Assembly: GCF_015355765.1 (NCBI RefSeq)
Contig: NZ_JACWNA010000020.1
Coordinates: 16,543 to 80,542 of the forward strand
Reading direction: 5' to 3'
From: Actinomyces haliotis
GTDB lineage: Bacteria > Actinomycetota > Actinomycetes > Actinomycetales > Actinomycetaceae
DNA length: 64,000 bases
Part shown: piece after piece, positions 27,635-35,125 of the stretch
Layout of the letters: the number at the start of each line of letters is the position of its first letter
How positions within the stretch are numbered: position 1 is the stretch's first letter
Program-made: the position numbers and the translations under genes
The notes under the pieces: generated by a model
Database searches by the model: none
The model's input: the letters and a program-made list of their open reading frames with translations, nothing else
Told to the model about the DNA's origin: nothing

Positions 27635-28420
27635 GTGAAGGCACTCGTCGTCATCCCCACCTACAACGAGATCGAGTCCCTGCCGGGAGCCCTGGACAGG
27701 GTGCGCGCCGCCGTCCCGACCGCGCACGTCCTCGTCGTCGACGACTCCTCACCGGACGGCACCGGCGAGCTCGCCGACGAGCGCGCTGCGGCCGATGAGC
27801 AGGTCCACGTCCTGCACCGCTCCGAGAAGAACGGCCTCGGCCCCGCCTACCTCGCCGGCTTCTCCTGGGCGCTGGAGAACGACTACGAGCTCATCATCGA
27901 GATGGACGCCGACGGCTCCCACCGCGCGGAGGACCTCGCCCTCCTCGTGCAGCGCGCCGAGATGGCGGACCACCCGGACCTCGTCATCGGCTCCCGCTGG
28001 GTCTCCGGCGGCGCAACCCCCGGCTGGGACGCCAAGCGCGTCGCCCTGTCCCGCGCCGGCAACCTCTACATCTCCGCGATGCTCGGCATGCGCGTCAAGG
28101 ACGCCACCGCCGGCTTCCGCGTCTACCGCGCCGACCTCCTGCGCCGCATCGACCTCGACGACGTCGAGGCCCTCGGCTACGGCTTCCAGGTCAACATGAC
28201 CAAGATCGTCGACGAGGCGGGCGGCCGCATCGTCGAGATGCCCATCACCTTCGTGGAGCGCGCCGCCGGCGAGTCCAAGCTCGACGGCGGCATCTTCACC
28301 GAGGAGCTCGCCCTCGTCACGCGCTGGGGCCTCACCAAGCGCGGCGGCCAGCTCGCGGAGGCGGGCCGCAAGGGCCTCGCCGACCTCAAGCACCTCCGCG
28401 AGGAGCGCCGGGGCCACTGA
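27635..28420 (+). CDS. Polyprenol monophosphomannose synthase (DPM1-like glycosyltransferase)
   Basis: A 261-residue soluble GT2 enzyme that transfers mannose from GDP-mannose to polyprenyl phosphate, making the donor for membrane-side mannosylation. It has the family N-terminus VIPTYNEIESLPGAL, VVDDSSPDGTG, the metal-binding IIEMDADGSHRAED, and GSRWVSGGATPGWD. The start is GTG, 30 bases after lnt. The split lnt/ppm arrangement corresponds to the two halves of mycobacterial Ppm1. It implies protein O-mannosylation or mannosylated glycolipids in this organism. Confidence 0.92.
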   Translation: MKALVVIPTYNEIESLPGALDRVRAAVPTAHVLVVDDSSPDGTGELADERAAADEQVHVLHRSEKNGLGPAYLAGFSWALENDYELIIEMDADGSHRAEDLALLVQRAEMADHPDLVIGSRWVSGGATPGWDAKRVALSRAGNLYISAMLGMRVKDATAGFRVYRADLLRRIDLDDVEALGYGFQVNMTKIVDEAGGRIVEMPITFVERAAGESKLDGGIFTEELALVTRWGLTKRGGQLAEAGRKGLADLKHLREERRGH

Positions 28421-28505
28421 GCCGCCTCACCGGGCACCGGCATCCCGCGCCGGCGCCCCCACCCGCTCGAGGGAGTGCCGGCGGCCCGGCCGGACGCCGC
28501 ATGAC

Positions 28506-28549
28506 GACGGGGACGCCGCCGCACCGAGTGGTGCGACGGCGTCCCCGTC
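28506..28549 (+). terminator. Bidirectional terminator between the mannosyltransferase gene and rbpA
   Basis: Outer arms GACGGGGACGCCG / CGGCGTCCCCGTC (13 bp), one mismatch, then an inner 6-bp hairpin CGCACC-GAGT-GGTGCG. It lies between convergent genes and can act both ways. Confidence 0.82.
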
Positions 28550-28612
28550 ATGAGTGCTGATCGCGGCGCCGCTGCGGGCCGGGCCGCTGGGCCGGCCCGC
28601 GCCGTCGTCGGC

Positions 28613-28966
28613 TCAGAAGCGCTGCCGGTAGATCTCGCCGGAGCGCAGGAGCTCGAGGCGCTCGTCGAGGAGGACCTTGAGGTCATCGATCTCGCGGCGC
28701 TCGAGGAGCATGTCCCAGTGCGTGCGGGGAGCCTTCTTGGGCTCCTCCGGCTCCGGCTCCTCCTCGCCCTTGATGGCGGCGACCTGGCCGCACTCCGGGC
28801 ACTCCCAGGTCTGGGGCACCTCGGCCTCGATCGACATGGGGACGACCGTGACGTGGGCGAGCGGGCACTCGTAGGTGACGTTCTGGCGCTCGGCGAACTC
28901 GACGCCGTCCTCGGACTCCATCGACTTCGCGCCGATGGTCATGCCTCGCAGTGCGCGGTCTGCCAT
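28613..28966 (-). CDS. rbpA: RNA polymerase-binding protein RbpA
   Basis: A 117-residue actinobacterial transcription factor that binds RNA polymerase and the principal sigma factor and stabilises the open complex. The N-terminus MADRALRGMTIGAKSMESED is the sigma/DNA-contacting tail. The core has four cysteines or ligands in YECPLAHVTVV and TWECPECGQVA, and the C-terminal sigma-interaction helix is RTHWDMLLERREIDDLKVLL. The ATG at 28966 was chosen on this N-terminus; the longer open frame is antisense to pfkA. It is divergent from pfkA (240 bases between starts). Confidence 0.95.
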   Translation of the reverse strand: MADRALRGMTIGAKSMESEDGVEFAERQNVTYECPLAHVTVVPMSIEAEVPQTWECPECGQVAAIKGEEEPEPEEPKKAPRTHWDMLLERREIDDLKVLLDERLELLRSGEIYRQRF

Positions 28967-29206
28967 GTGCTGCCTTCCTCGGGGGACGTGTGTGCACGGT
29001 GGTCGCCGACCGCCGGGGACGCCCCGCGGCGACGAGTCACCGACCGGCTCAACGCCCAGGGGTCCCGGAGAATTCCCGCACGACGGGCGCGCGGACGCCG
29101 GGCGGGCGAGCCGCTCCAGCCGCCGAGTGTACCGGTTCCGTCCCGGCCACCGGTCGCCGCCGCCCTCGAGTCTGTGAGATGACGCCGGGACCGGCATACT
29201 GCGGGC

Positions 29207-30334
29207 ATGGCTACCAAGCGCATCGGGATCCTGACCGCCGGCGGAGACGCCCCTGGACTCAACGCCGCGATCCGCGGCTTCGGCAAGGCCGCGATCCAGG
29301 AGCACGGCTGGAAGATCATCGGCTTCCGCGACGGCATGCGGGGGCTCGCCGAGAACCGCTACACCGACCTCGACGCGACCGCCCTGTCGGGCATCCTCAC
29401 CACCGGCGGCACCCTGCTCGGCACCAGCCGGGACAAGGTCCACCGCATGGTCGTCGACGGCGAAGAGCGGGACATGATCCCGACCATCGTCGAGAACTAC
29501 GAGAAGGACAAGCTCGACGCCCTCGTCTGCCTGGGCGGCGGCGGCACCGCGAAGAACGCGCGCCGCCTCATGGACGCCGGCCTCAACGTCGTCCACCTCC
29601 CGAAGACCATCGACAACGACATCGTCGAGACCGACTCCTCCTTCGGCTTCTCCACCGCCCTCGAGATCGCCACGGAGGCCGTCGACCGCCTCCACTCGAC
29701 GGCGCACTCGCACCACCGCATCATCCTCACCGAGATCATGGGGCACCGCGCCGGCTGGCTGGCCCTCGGCGCGGGCATCGCCGGCGGCGCCGACGTCATC
29801 CTCCTGCCCGAGATCCCGTACTCCGTGGACGCGATCGTCGAGAAGATCGAGCGCCGCCGCTCCCACGGCTCCACCTTCTCCGTCGTCGCCGTGGCCGAGG
29901 GCGCGCTCAACGTCGCTGACCGCCTCGAGATCGAGCACGCCGAGGCGCTCGTCAAGGACGCCTCGTCCCCGGAGGCGAAGGCCGCCGCAAAGCGCGGGGT
30001 CAAGCGCCTCGAGGCCAGCCACCGGGCCAACACCTTCGCGTTGGCCTCCCAGCTCGAGGAGCGCACCGGTCTCGAGGCCCGCGTCTCGATCCTCGGCTAC
30101 GTCCAGCGCGGCGGCACCCCGAACGCTGCGGACCGCCTTCTCGGCACGCGCCTGGGTGTGGCCGGTGCGGCCGCCATCGCGGACGGCAGCTTCGGCGTCA
30201 TGGTCGGCGACCGCGGCTCCCAGGGCACCGAGCTCGTGCCCCTCAAGCGGGTCGCCGGCAAGGTCAAGTACGTCCCGGAGGACCACGAGTGGATCCAGGC
30301 GGCCCGCGCCGTCGGAACCGCCCTGGGTGACTGA
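29207..30334 (+). CDS. pfkA: 6-phosphofructokinase (donor ATP or pyrophosphate uncertain)
   Basis: A 375-residue PFK. The N-terminal loop is [14 protein letters not shown], the catalytic base region PKTIDNDI, and the fructose-6-phosphate site is [11 protein letters not shown]. The motif that is GGDGS in ATP-dependent enterobacterial PFK reads [11 protein letters not shown] (residues 108-118), with Gly112 in place of the Asp and Lys116 two residues after Thr114. This motif differs from both the classical ATP form and the GGDD pyrophosphate form, so the phosphoryl donor cannot be decided from sequence. Actinomyces naeslundii is reported to use a pyrophosphate-dependent PFK. Own transcription unit with a terminator after it. 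Confidence 0.92.
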   Translation: MATKRIGILTAGGDAPGLNAAIRGFGKAAIQEHGWKIIGFRDGMRGLAENRYTDLDATALSGILTTGGTLLGTSRDKVHRMVVDGEERDMIPTIVENYEKDKLDALVCLGGGGTAKNARRLMDAGLNVVHLPKTIDNDIVETDSSFGFSTALEIATEAVDRLHSTAHSHHRIILTEIMGHRAGWLALGAGIAGGADVILLPEIPYSVDAIVEKIERRRSHGSTFSVVAVAEGALNVADRLEIEHAEALVKDASSPEAKAAAKRGVKRLEASHRANTFALASQLEERTGLEARVSILGYVQRGGTPNAADRLLGTRLGVAGAAAIADGSFGVMVGDRGSQGTELVPLKRVAGKVKYVPEDHEWIQAARAVGTALGD

Positions 30335-30363
30335 GGATCAAGTCGACCCGCGTCAGTGCGGCG

Positions 30364-30391
30364 GCCCCGGCACCCACAGTGGTGCCGGGGC
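30364..30391 (+). terminator. Terminator after pfkA
   Basis: An 11-bp perfect stem GCCCCGGCACC / GGTGCCGGGGC with a 6-base loop, 30 bases after the pfkA stop, followed by CTGCTATCGT. Confidence 0.75.
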
Positions 30392-30512
30392 TGCTATCGT
30401 GATCTCCCTTCGGATCCAGAGAGCCCCGCGCTCGGTGAGCAGAGACGCTGAGCCTGTGCGATCCGCCCGGTGAGCCCGGTCGAGGGCACCTGGCTCGTGA
30501 GAGCCTGAGGGC

Positions 30513-31526
30513 ATGATCCCCCTGACCACGGACCGCCTCAGGCTGCGCCCCCTCCGCCCCGGCGGCGTCGGCTCCGACGACGCACGCTTCCTCCGGCGCC
30601 TCCACGCCAACCCGGATCTCGCCCGCTTCATCCCCTCGGCCGCCGTGCCCGTGGGGGAGGCGGGCGACGCCGTGGTGGCCGCGCAGCTCGAGCGCTTCAC
30701 GTCGCTGGCCGAGCACCCGGTCCAGGGCTTCAGCCTCGTCGGGCTCGCCGCCAGCGGCGAACCGGTCTCTCTCATCATGGTCAAGCCCATCCCGCCCTCG
30801 GGCGGGGGAGCTCCCACGGTCCTCGAGATCGGGTGGCGGCAGGTGGCCGAGCACTGCGGCCACGGCTACGTCACCGAGGCCGCGCGCGCGGTCCTCGACG
30901 CCGTCCACGCCCGCGGCGTCACCGACGTCGTCGCCGTCACCCACCCCGACAACCTCGCGTCCCAGGCGGTCGCCGAGCGCATCGGCATGGAGCGGGTGGG
31001 GGAGTCGCGCGACTTCTACGACGAGACGACGGTTCTCTTCCGGTCCCACCGCGAGCGCCCGGCCGGCACCGAGTGGCTCCCCGACGGCTGGGAGCTCCTC
31101 CCGGAGAGCCTCTTCGCGTTCCCCGGGCCGTTGCGCGACCGGCTCGTCTCAGCGGTCCTCTCGGGCGCGAAGCGGACGACGACGGGCCTGCTCGCCGAGC
31201 TCGAGCTCGAGGGCGAGGCGCCCGGCGACGACGTCGGGCTGCGCGAGGTCGTCGTCGACTCGGCCGGCCGTCCCGTGGCGGTCACCCGCACGACGGAGGC
31301 CCACGTCGTGAGGCTCGGCGACGTCACGCTCGAGCACGCCGTCGCCGAGGGCGAGGGCCACGCGAGCGTCGCGGAGTGGCGCGCCGGGCACGAGCGCTTC
31401 TGGCGCAGCGACGAGGAGCGGGCCTGGTTCCGCGAGCACGGGGCGGAGCCGCCCGCCCTCGATGACGACACCCCGGTGGTGTGCTGGCGCTTCGAGGTCG
31501 AGGCGCAGGACTCGGCGGTCTGCTGA
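30513..31526 (+). CDS. GNAT acetyltransferase fused to an ASCH domain
   Basis: A 337-residue two-domain protein. Residues ~1-175 are a RimJ-like GNAT acetyltransferase (TTDRLRLRPLRP; acetyl-CoA region AEHCGHGYVTEAARAVLDA; HPDNLASQAVAERIGM). Residues ~180-337 are an ASCH domain, with SGAKRTTTGLL (Lys220, Thr223 spaced like the Lys-x-x-Thr of the acetylcytidine hydrolase YqfB) and a Glu-rich AVAEGEGHAS (Glu279/281) before WRAGHERFW. ASCH domains bind RNA or nucleosides. One chain carrying an acetyltransferase and an acetylcytidine-hydrolase-like fold is notable; whether they act on the same group is unknown. The frame is continuous and no start is visible between the halves. Confidence 0.85.
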   Translation: MIPLTTDRLRLRPLRPGGVGSDDARFLRRLHANPDLARFIPSAAVPVGEAGDAVVAAQLERFTSLAEHPVQGFSLVGLAASGEPVSLIMVKPIPPSGGGAPTVLEIGWRQVAEHCGHGYVTEAARAVLDAVHARGVTDVVAVTHPDNLASQAVAERIGMERVGESRDFYDETTVLFRSHRERPAGTEWLPDGWELLPESLFAFPGPLRDRLVSAVLSGAKRTTTGLLAELELEGEAPGDDVGLREVVVDSAGRPVAVTRTTEAHVVRLGDVTLEHAVAEGEGHASVAEWRAGHERFWRSDEERAWFREHGAEPPALDDDTPVVCWRFEVEAQDSAVC

Positions 31527-31660
31527 GGACGCTCGCCGCGCCGGGCCCTGCGCGTCGGGAGCAGCGCCCCGAGCGAGGTCACGGGCTGACGTCTCCCCGG
31601 CGGAGGCCGGATCGGCCCAGGCTGTTGCGGCGTCGCGCCCGCCGTGCCCACGATGGCCCC

Positions 31661-32671
31661 ATGACGCGCACGACGACCGCCATCGGCTACACCGACAACC
31701 TGCCCGCCTCCGACCCCGCGAGCCTCGTCGAGCGCGAGGTCGAGCTCCCGGAGCCCGGACCGCACGACCTCGTCGTCGCCGTCGAGGCGGTGTCGGTCAA
31801 CCCCATCGACACGAAGGCCCGTCGCGCCCAGCCCTCGGGCGGCTTCCGCGTCCTCGGCTTCGACGCCGCCGGGACCGTCGCCGCCGTCGGCAGCGAGGTG
31901 ACGCTCTTCGGCGTCGGCGACGAGGTCGCCTACGCCGGACAGGTCAACCGCGACGGCTCCAACGCCCGGCTCCAGCTCGTTGACGAGCGGATCGTCGGGC
32001 GCCGTCCCTCTGGGCTCTCGTGGGAGGAGGCGGCCTCACTGCCGCTGACGACGCTCACGGCCTGGGAGTCCGTCATGGACAGGCTCGGCCTCACCGAGGC
32101 CAGCGAGGGCACGCTCCTCGTCATCGGTGCGACCGGTGGGGTCGGCGTCGTCCTCCTCCAGCTCGCCGAGGCCCTCCTGCCCGGGGTGCGCGTCATCGCG
32201 ACTGCCTCGGACGACGAGCGTGCCGCCCTCGTGCGTGAGCTCGGGGCCGAGGAGGTGGTCGACCACCACGGCGACCTCGCCGAGCAGGTCGAGGCACTCG
32301 CCCCCGACGGCGTCGACTGGGTCTTCACCTCCCACAGTGAGGACATGGCCGAGACCCTCGCGCGGATCGTCAAGCCCTTCGGTGAGGTCGTCGCCATCGA
32401 CGTCGCCCCTGGGAACCTCGAGGCGCTCAAGTCGAAGGCGATCACGTGGCACTGGGAGTCCATGTTCACGCGCGCCGTCTTCGGCACGCCGGACGTGGCC
32501 GAGCAGCACGCGATCCTCGAGCGCCTCGCCGACCTCGTCGAGGAGGGCCGCGTTCGCCCGGTCATCCAGGAGCGGGTGAGCCCCATCAGTGCGGCGACGC
32601 TCCGCGCGGCGCACGAGCGGATCGAGTCGGGGCGCACCCTGGGCAAGATCGTCCTGTCTGGCTGGGAGTGA
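31661..32671 (+). CDS. Zinc-type alcohol dehydrogenase-like / NADPH:quinone reductase family oxidoreductase
   Basis: A 336-residue MDR oxidoreductase. The N-terminal GroES-like part has AVEAVSVNPIDTKARRA and VLGFDAAGTVAAVG; the Rossmann part binds NADPH through LLVIGATGGVGVVLLQLAE. No cysteine/histidine zinc ligands are visible, so it belongs to the zinc-free quinone-oxidoreductase branch despite the usual annotation. The ATG at 31661 was chosen since a nearer upstream ATG (31653) is out of frame. Substrate unknown. Single-gene unit. Confidence 0.86.
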   Translation: MTRTTTAIGYTDNLPASDPASLVEREVELPEPGPHDLVVAVEAVSVNPIDTKARRAQPSGGFRVLGFDAAGTVAAVGSEVTLFGVGDEVAYAGQVNRDGSNARLQLVDERIVGRRPSGLSWEEAASLPLTTLTAWESVMDRLGLTEASEGTLLVIGATGGVGVVLLQLAEALLPGVRVIATASDDERAALVRELGAEEVVDHHGDLAEQVEALAPDGVDWVFTSHSEDMAETLARIVKPFGEVVAIDVAPGNLEALKSKAITWHWESMFTRAVFGTPDVAEQHAILERLADLVEEGRVRPVIQERVSPISAATLRAAHERIESGRTLGKIVLSGWE

Positions 32672-32695
32672 GTCGGGGCGGAGCGCGCCGCTGAA

Positions 32696-32729
32696 CCGAC
32701 CTCGGCGCGGGGAACGACCGACCTCGGCG
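32696..32729 (-). repeat. Paired CCGA-N2-TCGG palindromes, copy 2 (inverted)
   Basis: Two identical CCGACCTCGGCG 12-mers at 32696-32707 and 32718-32729, 22 bases apart. Read on the minus strand they match copy 1 (1897-1930) over about 40 bases, including the CCCGCC lead-in and the CGCGCC between units. The region lies between the oxidoreductase stop and the transporter start. Confidence 0.6.
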
Positions 32730-32862
32730 GGTGGGAGTGGGAGGCAACACGGGGTCGTCGTCACGACGCCGGCCATCCACTGGGCCGGTGCACCGCCAGT
32801 GACACGGCGCCCCTAGGCTGACCCCCGGTCACCCGGACCGACTCCCCGCCTAGGAACCACGC

Positions 32863-34368
32863 ATGCCGAACACGGACCAGCACGCCCCCGCACGCACGAC
32901 CTCGTCGACCGAGACGACCCAGCTCGCCAAGGACCAGGAGAAGGTCCTCCATCGCACCCTGAGCCGCCTCGACATCGTCCTCATGACGGTCTCCGCCGTC
33001 GTCGGGCTCGAGATGCTCGGCTCGGTGAGCAGCTACGGCGGCCAGACCTTCACGTGGCTCCTCGTTCTCCTCATCCTCTTCCTCATGCCCTACGCCCTCG
33101 TCTTCGGCGAGACCGGCGCGGCCTTCGTCGGCGAGGGAGGTGTCTACCTCTGGGTGCGCGACGCCTTCGGCCGTCCCGCCGCCGCCGTCGCGAGCGCGCT
33201 CACGTGGATCACCCAGCCGGTGTGGGTCGGAGGGACCATGTCGTTCCTCTGCGCCGACGCCGCGCGGACCGGCATCGTCCACTTCGAGGAGGGCGGAGTC
33301 GGCGACTACGCCTTCAAGCTGGGCTTCATCGTCGTCACGGTATTCGCCGCGATCATGAGCCTCAAGAAGGCCAAGTGGATCCCGAGCGTCGGCGCCGTCT
33401 TCAAGGTCGCCTTCCTCGCGCTCTTCATCCTCTCGGCGATCGTCTACGCCTTCCAGAACGGCCTCCAGAGCCTGCCGGCCGCCTCCCTCAAGCCGACCAT
33501 CGCCGGATTCTTCGGGATCGTCCCGCTCCTCCTCTTCGCCTTTCTCGGCTTCGAGAGCTCCTCCTCGGCCTCCGGCGAGATGCTCGACGCCCAGAAGGAC
33601 GTCGCCTTCGGCATCCTCCGCTCCGCCGCCTCCGCCGCCGTCCTCTACGTCGTCCCCGTTCTCACGATCCTCCTCATCGTTCCCAACGAGCAGATCGACG
33701 GCCTGTCCGGCCTCATGACCGCAGTGAGCATCGTCTTCCGCGTCTGGGGCGGCGCCCACGGATTCATGCTGGGCCTGGCCACCGTCATGTTCATCCTCGC
33801 CAACACGGGGCAGGGCGCGGCGTGGATGATCCTCTCCGACCGCATGCAGGCGATCACCGCCGCGGACGGCTCCTTCTTCGGCGGCTTCTTCGGCTACTTC
33901 CACAAGACCCTCGGCACGCCGATCCGCGTCAACCTCATGTCCGCGACCGTCGCCACCGTCTTCATGCTCTTAGCCATGCAGCTCTCCGGAAGCGCCGGCT
34001 CGGCCTTCGACGTCGTCCTCAACGTCGCGGTGAGCACCTACCTCTTCAGCTACCTGCTCATCATCCCGGCGGCAGCCAGGCTGCGCCGCACCCGCCCCGA
34101 CGCCGTGCGGCCGTTCCGCGTGCCCGGGCCCGACTCGGTCTTCCGCGGCATGGCGTACCTCTGCACCGCTTGGGTCCTTCTTGGCTCGTGGGTGACGATC
34201 GTCCCCGGGAGCCTCGAGCGCCTCTTCGGGGTCGACTACGACTTCCTCGACACCTGGGGCGTCCCCTTCGGGCAGTTCGAGGGTCTCACGCTGGGCACCC
34301 TCGCCTTCATCGTGCTGCTCTCGCTCGTCGGCTACGTACGCGGGGCGCGGATCCGCAGCGAGCGCTGA
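32863..34368 (+). CDS. APC family amino-acid permease (GadC/YjeM-like)
   Basis: A 501-residue transporter with about twelve helices. N-terminal cytoplasmic tail of ~40 residues, then RTLSRLDIVLMTVSAVVGLE, the APC sodium/substrate-site helix; GEGGVYLWVRDAFGRP; and FGIVPLLLFAFLGFESSSSA. These resemble the glutamate:GABA-antiporter-like branch of the APC superfamily. The substrate is uncertain: no decarboxylase or amino-acid catabolic gene is next to it. ATG at 32863 follows a weak ribosome-binding site (AGGAACC). Single-gene unit. Confidence 0.87.
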   Translation: MPNTDQHAPARTTSSTETTQLAKDQEKVLHRTLSRLDIVLMTVSAVVGLEMLGSVSSYGGQTFTWLLVLLILFLMPYALVFGETGAAFVGEGGVYLWVRDAFGRPAAAVASALTWITQPVWVGGTMSFLCADAARTGIVHFEEGGVGDYAFKLGFIVVTVFAAIMSLKKAKWIPSVGAVFKVAFLALFILSAIVYAFQNGLQSLPAASLKPTIAGFFGIVPLLLFAFLGFESSSSASGEMLDAQKDVAFGILRSAASAAVLYVVPVLTILLIVPNEQIDGLSGLMTAVSIVFRVWGGAHGFMLGLATVMFILANTGQGAAWMILSDRMQAITAADGSFFGGFFGYFHKTLGTPIRVNLMSATVATVFMLLAMQLSGSAGSAFDVVLNVAVSTYLFSYLLIIPAAARLRRTRPDAVRPFRVPGPDSVFRGMAYLCTAWVLLGSWVTIVPGSLERLFGVDYDFLDTWGVPFGQFEGLTLGTLAFIVLLSLVGYVRGARIRSER

Positions 34369-34389
34369 CGCTGCCCCGGGTCGCACCGG

Positions 34390-34512
34390 CTGCTCGCGCT
34401 CGCACCCTCGGGCTACGGGTGCACCTACTGCTCGCCTTCGCATCCTGTGCGCGCCTTGTTGCACGGTCAATGGCGCGCACAGGGTGCGAACGCGTGCGAC
34501 GAATGCGAGCAG
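34390..34512. repeat. Nested inverted repeat between convergent genes
   Basis: Outer pair CTGCTCGC (34390-34397) / GCGAGCAG (34505-34512); inner pair of 19 bases with one mismatch (34437-34455 and 34472-34490), loop 16 bases. Further CGCACCC/GGGTGC units lie inside. It can end transcription of both the APC gene and the GNAT gene, but its size and internal repetition exceed an ordinary terminator. Confidence 0.55.
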
Positions 34513-34548
34513 GAGTGAGTGGCACGCTAGGCCGTCGAGCAGGATGTC

Positions 34549-34560
34549 CCGATCTCGGCG
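34549..34560 (-). repeat. Single CCGA-N2-TCGG unit
   Basis: CCGATCTCGGCG, identical in minus-strand reading to the second unit at 1919-1930, preceded by the same CCC lead-in. No second unit at 22 bases. Six bases downstream begins the GNAT stop codon. Confidence 0.4.
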
Positions 34561-34566
34561 GGGGTG

Positions 34567-35082
34567 TTAGAGCCGGAGGCTCATGAGGGTGAGGTCGAGC
34601 AGCTCGCCGTGCTTCTCGCCGGCGGCCTCGATGGTACCGACGACGCCGAAGCCCACCCGCGCGTGCAGGTGCACCGACTGGGCGTTGCGCGCCTCGATCT
34701 GCGCGACCATCGTCCGGTCCCCGGCCGTGCGTGACGCCTCGACGAGCGCTGCGAGGAGCCGTCCGCCGAGACCGCGACCCTGCGCGGCGTCCTGGACGTA
34801 GACGGAGTCCTCGACGGTGCGGGCGTAGCCCTCGTAGGCGTGCCACGGAGAGGCGACGGCGAATCCGAGGATGGTCTCCTCGGGCATGGCGCTCGTGACG
34901 GCGACGAGAGCGGTGCCCCGCTCGACCTGCGGAGCCAGCCAGGCTCGCGCCTCGTCCTCGTCCTGCTCGGTGCTCGTCCAGATCGCGAGGGAGTCCCGGA
35001 TGACGGCGTTGCGGATGTCGCGGATCGCGGGGGAGTCCTCGAGGGTGGCGGGACGGATGTCGAAGGCGTCGCTCATGCTCAC
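34567..35082 (-). CDS. GNAT family N-acetyltransferase, Pat/MddA-like
   Basis: A 171-residue acetyltransferase. The acetyl-CoA loop is VYVQDAAQGRGLGGRLLAAL (residues ~93-112) and the C-terminal part IEARNAQSVHLHARVGFGVVG is typical of phosphinothricin / methionine-sulfone acetyltransferases. WHAYEGYARTVEDSVYV also fits this branch. It probably detoxifies an amino-acid analogue by N-acetylation, though the true substrate is unknown. Two close starts are possible (35082 and 35076, MSMSD). It stands alone, 43 bases after the UvrA-like pseudogene. Confidence 0.85.
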   Translation of the reverse strand: MSMSDAFDIRPATLEDSPAIRDIRNAVIRDSLAIWTSTEQDEDEARAWLAPQVERGTALVAVTSAMPEETILGFAVASPWHAYEGYARTVEDSVYVQDAAQGRGLGGRLLAALVEASRTAGDRTMVAQIEARNAQSVHLHARVGFGVVGTIEAAGEKHGELLDLTLMSLRL

Positions 35083-35125
35083 GCCCTCACGCTAGCCGCG
35101 GTGGGCCAGGGTGCGACAGCCCAGC

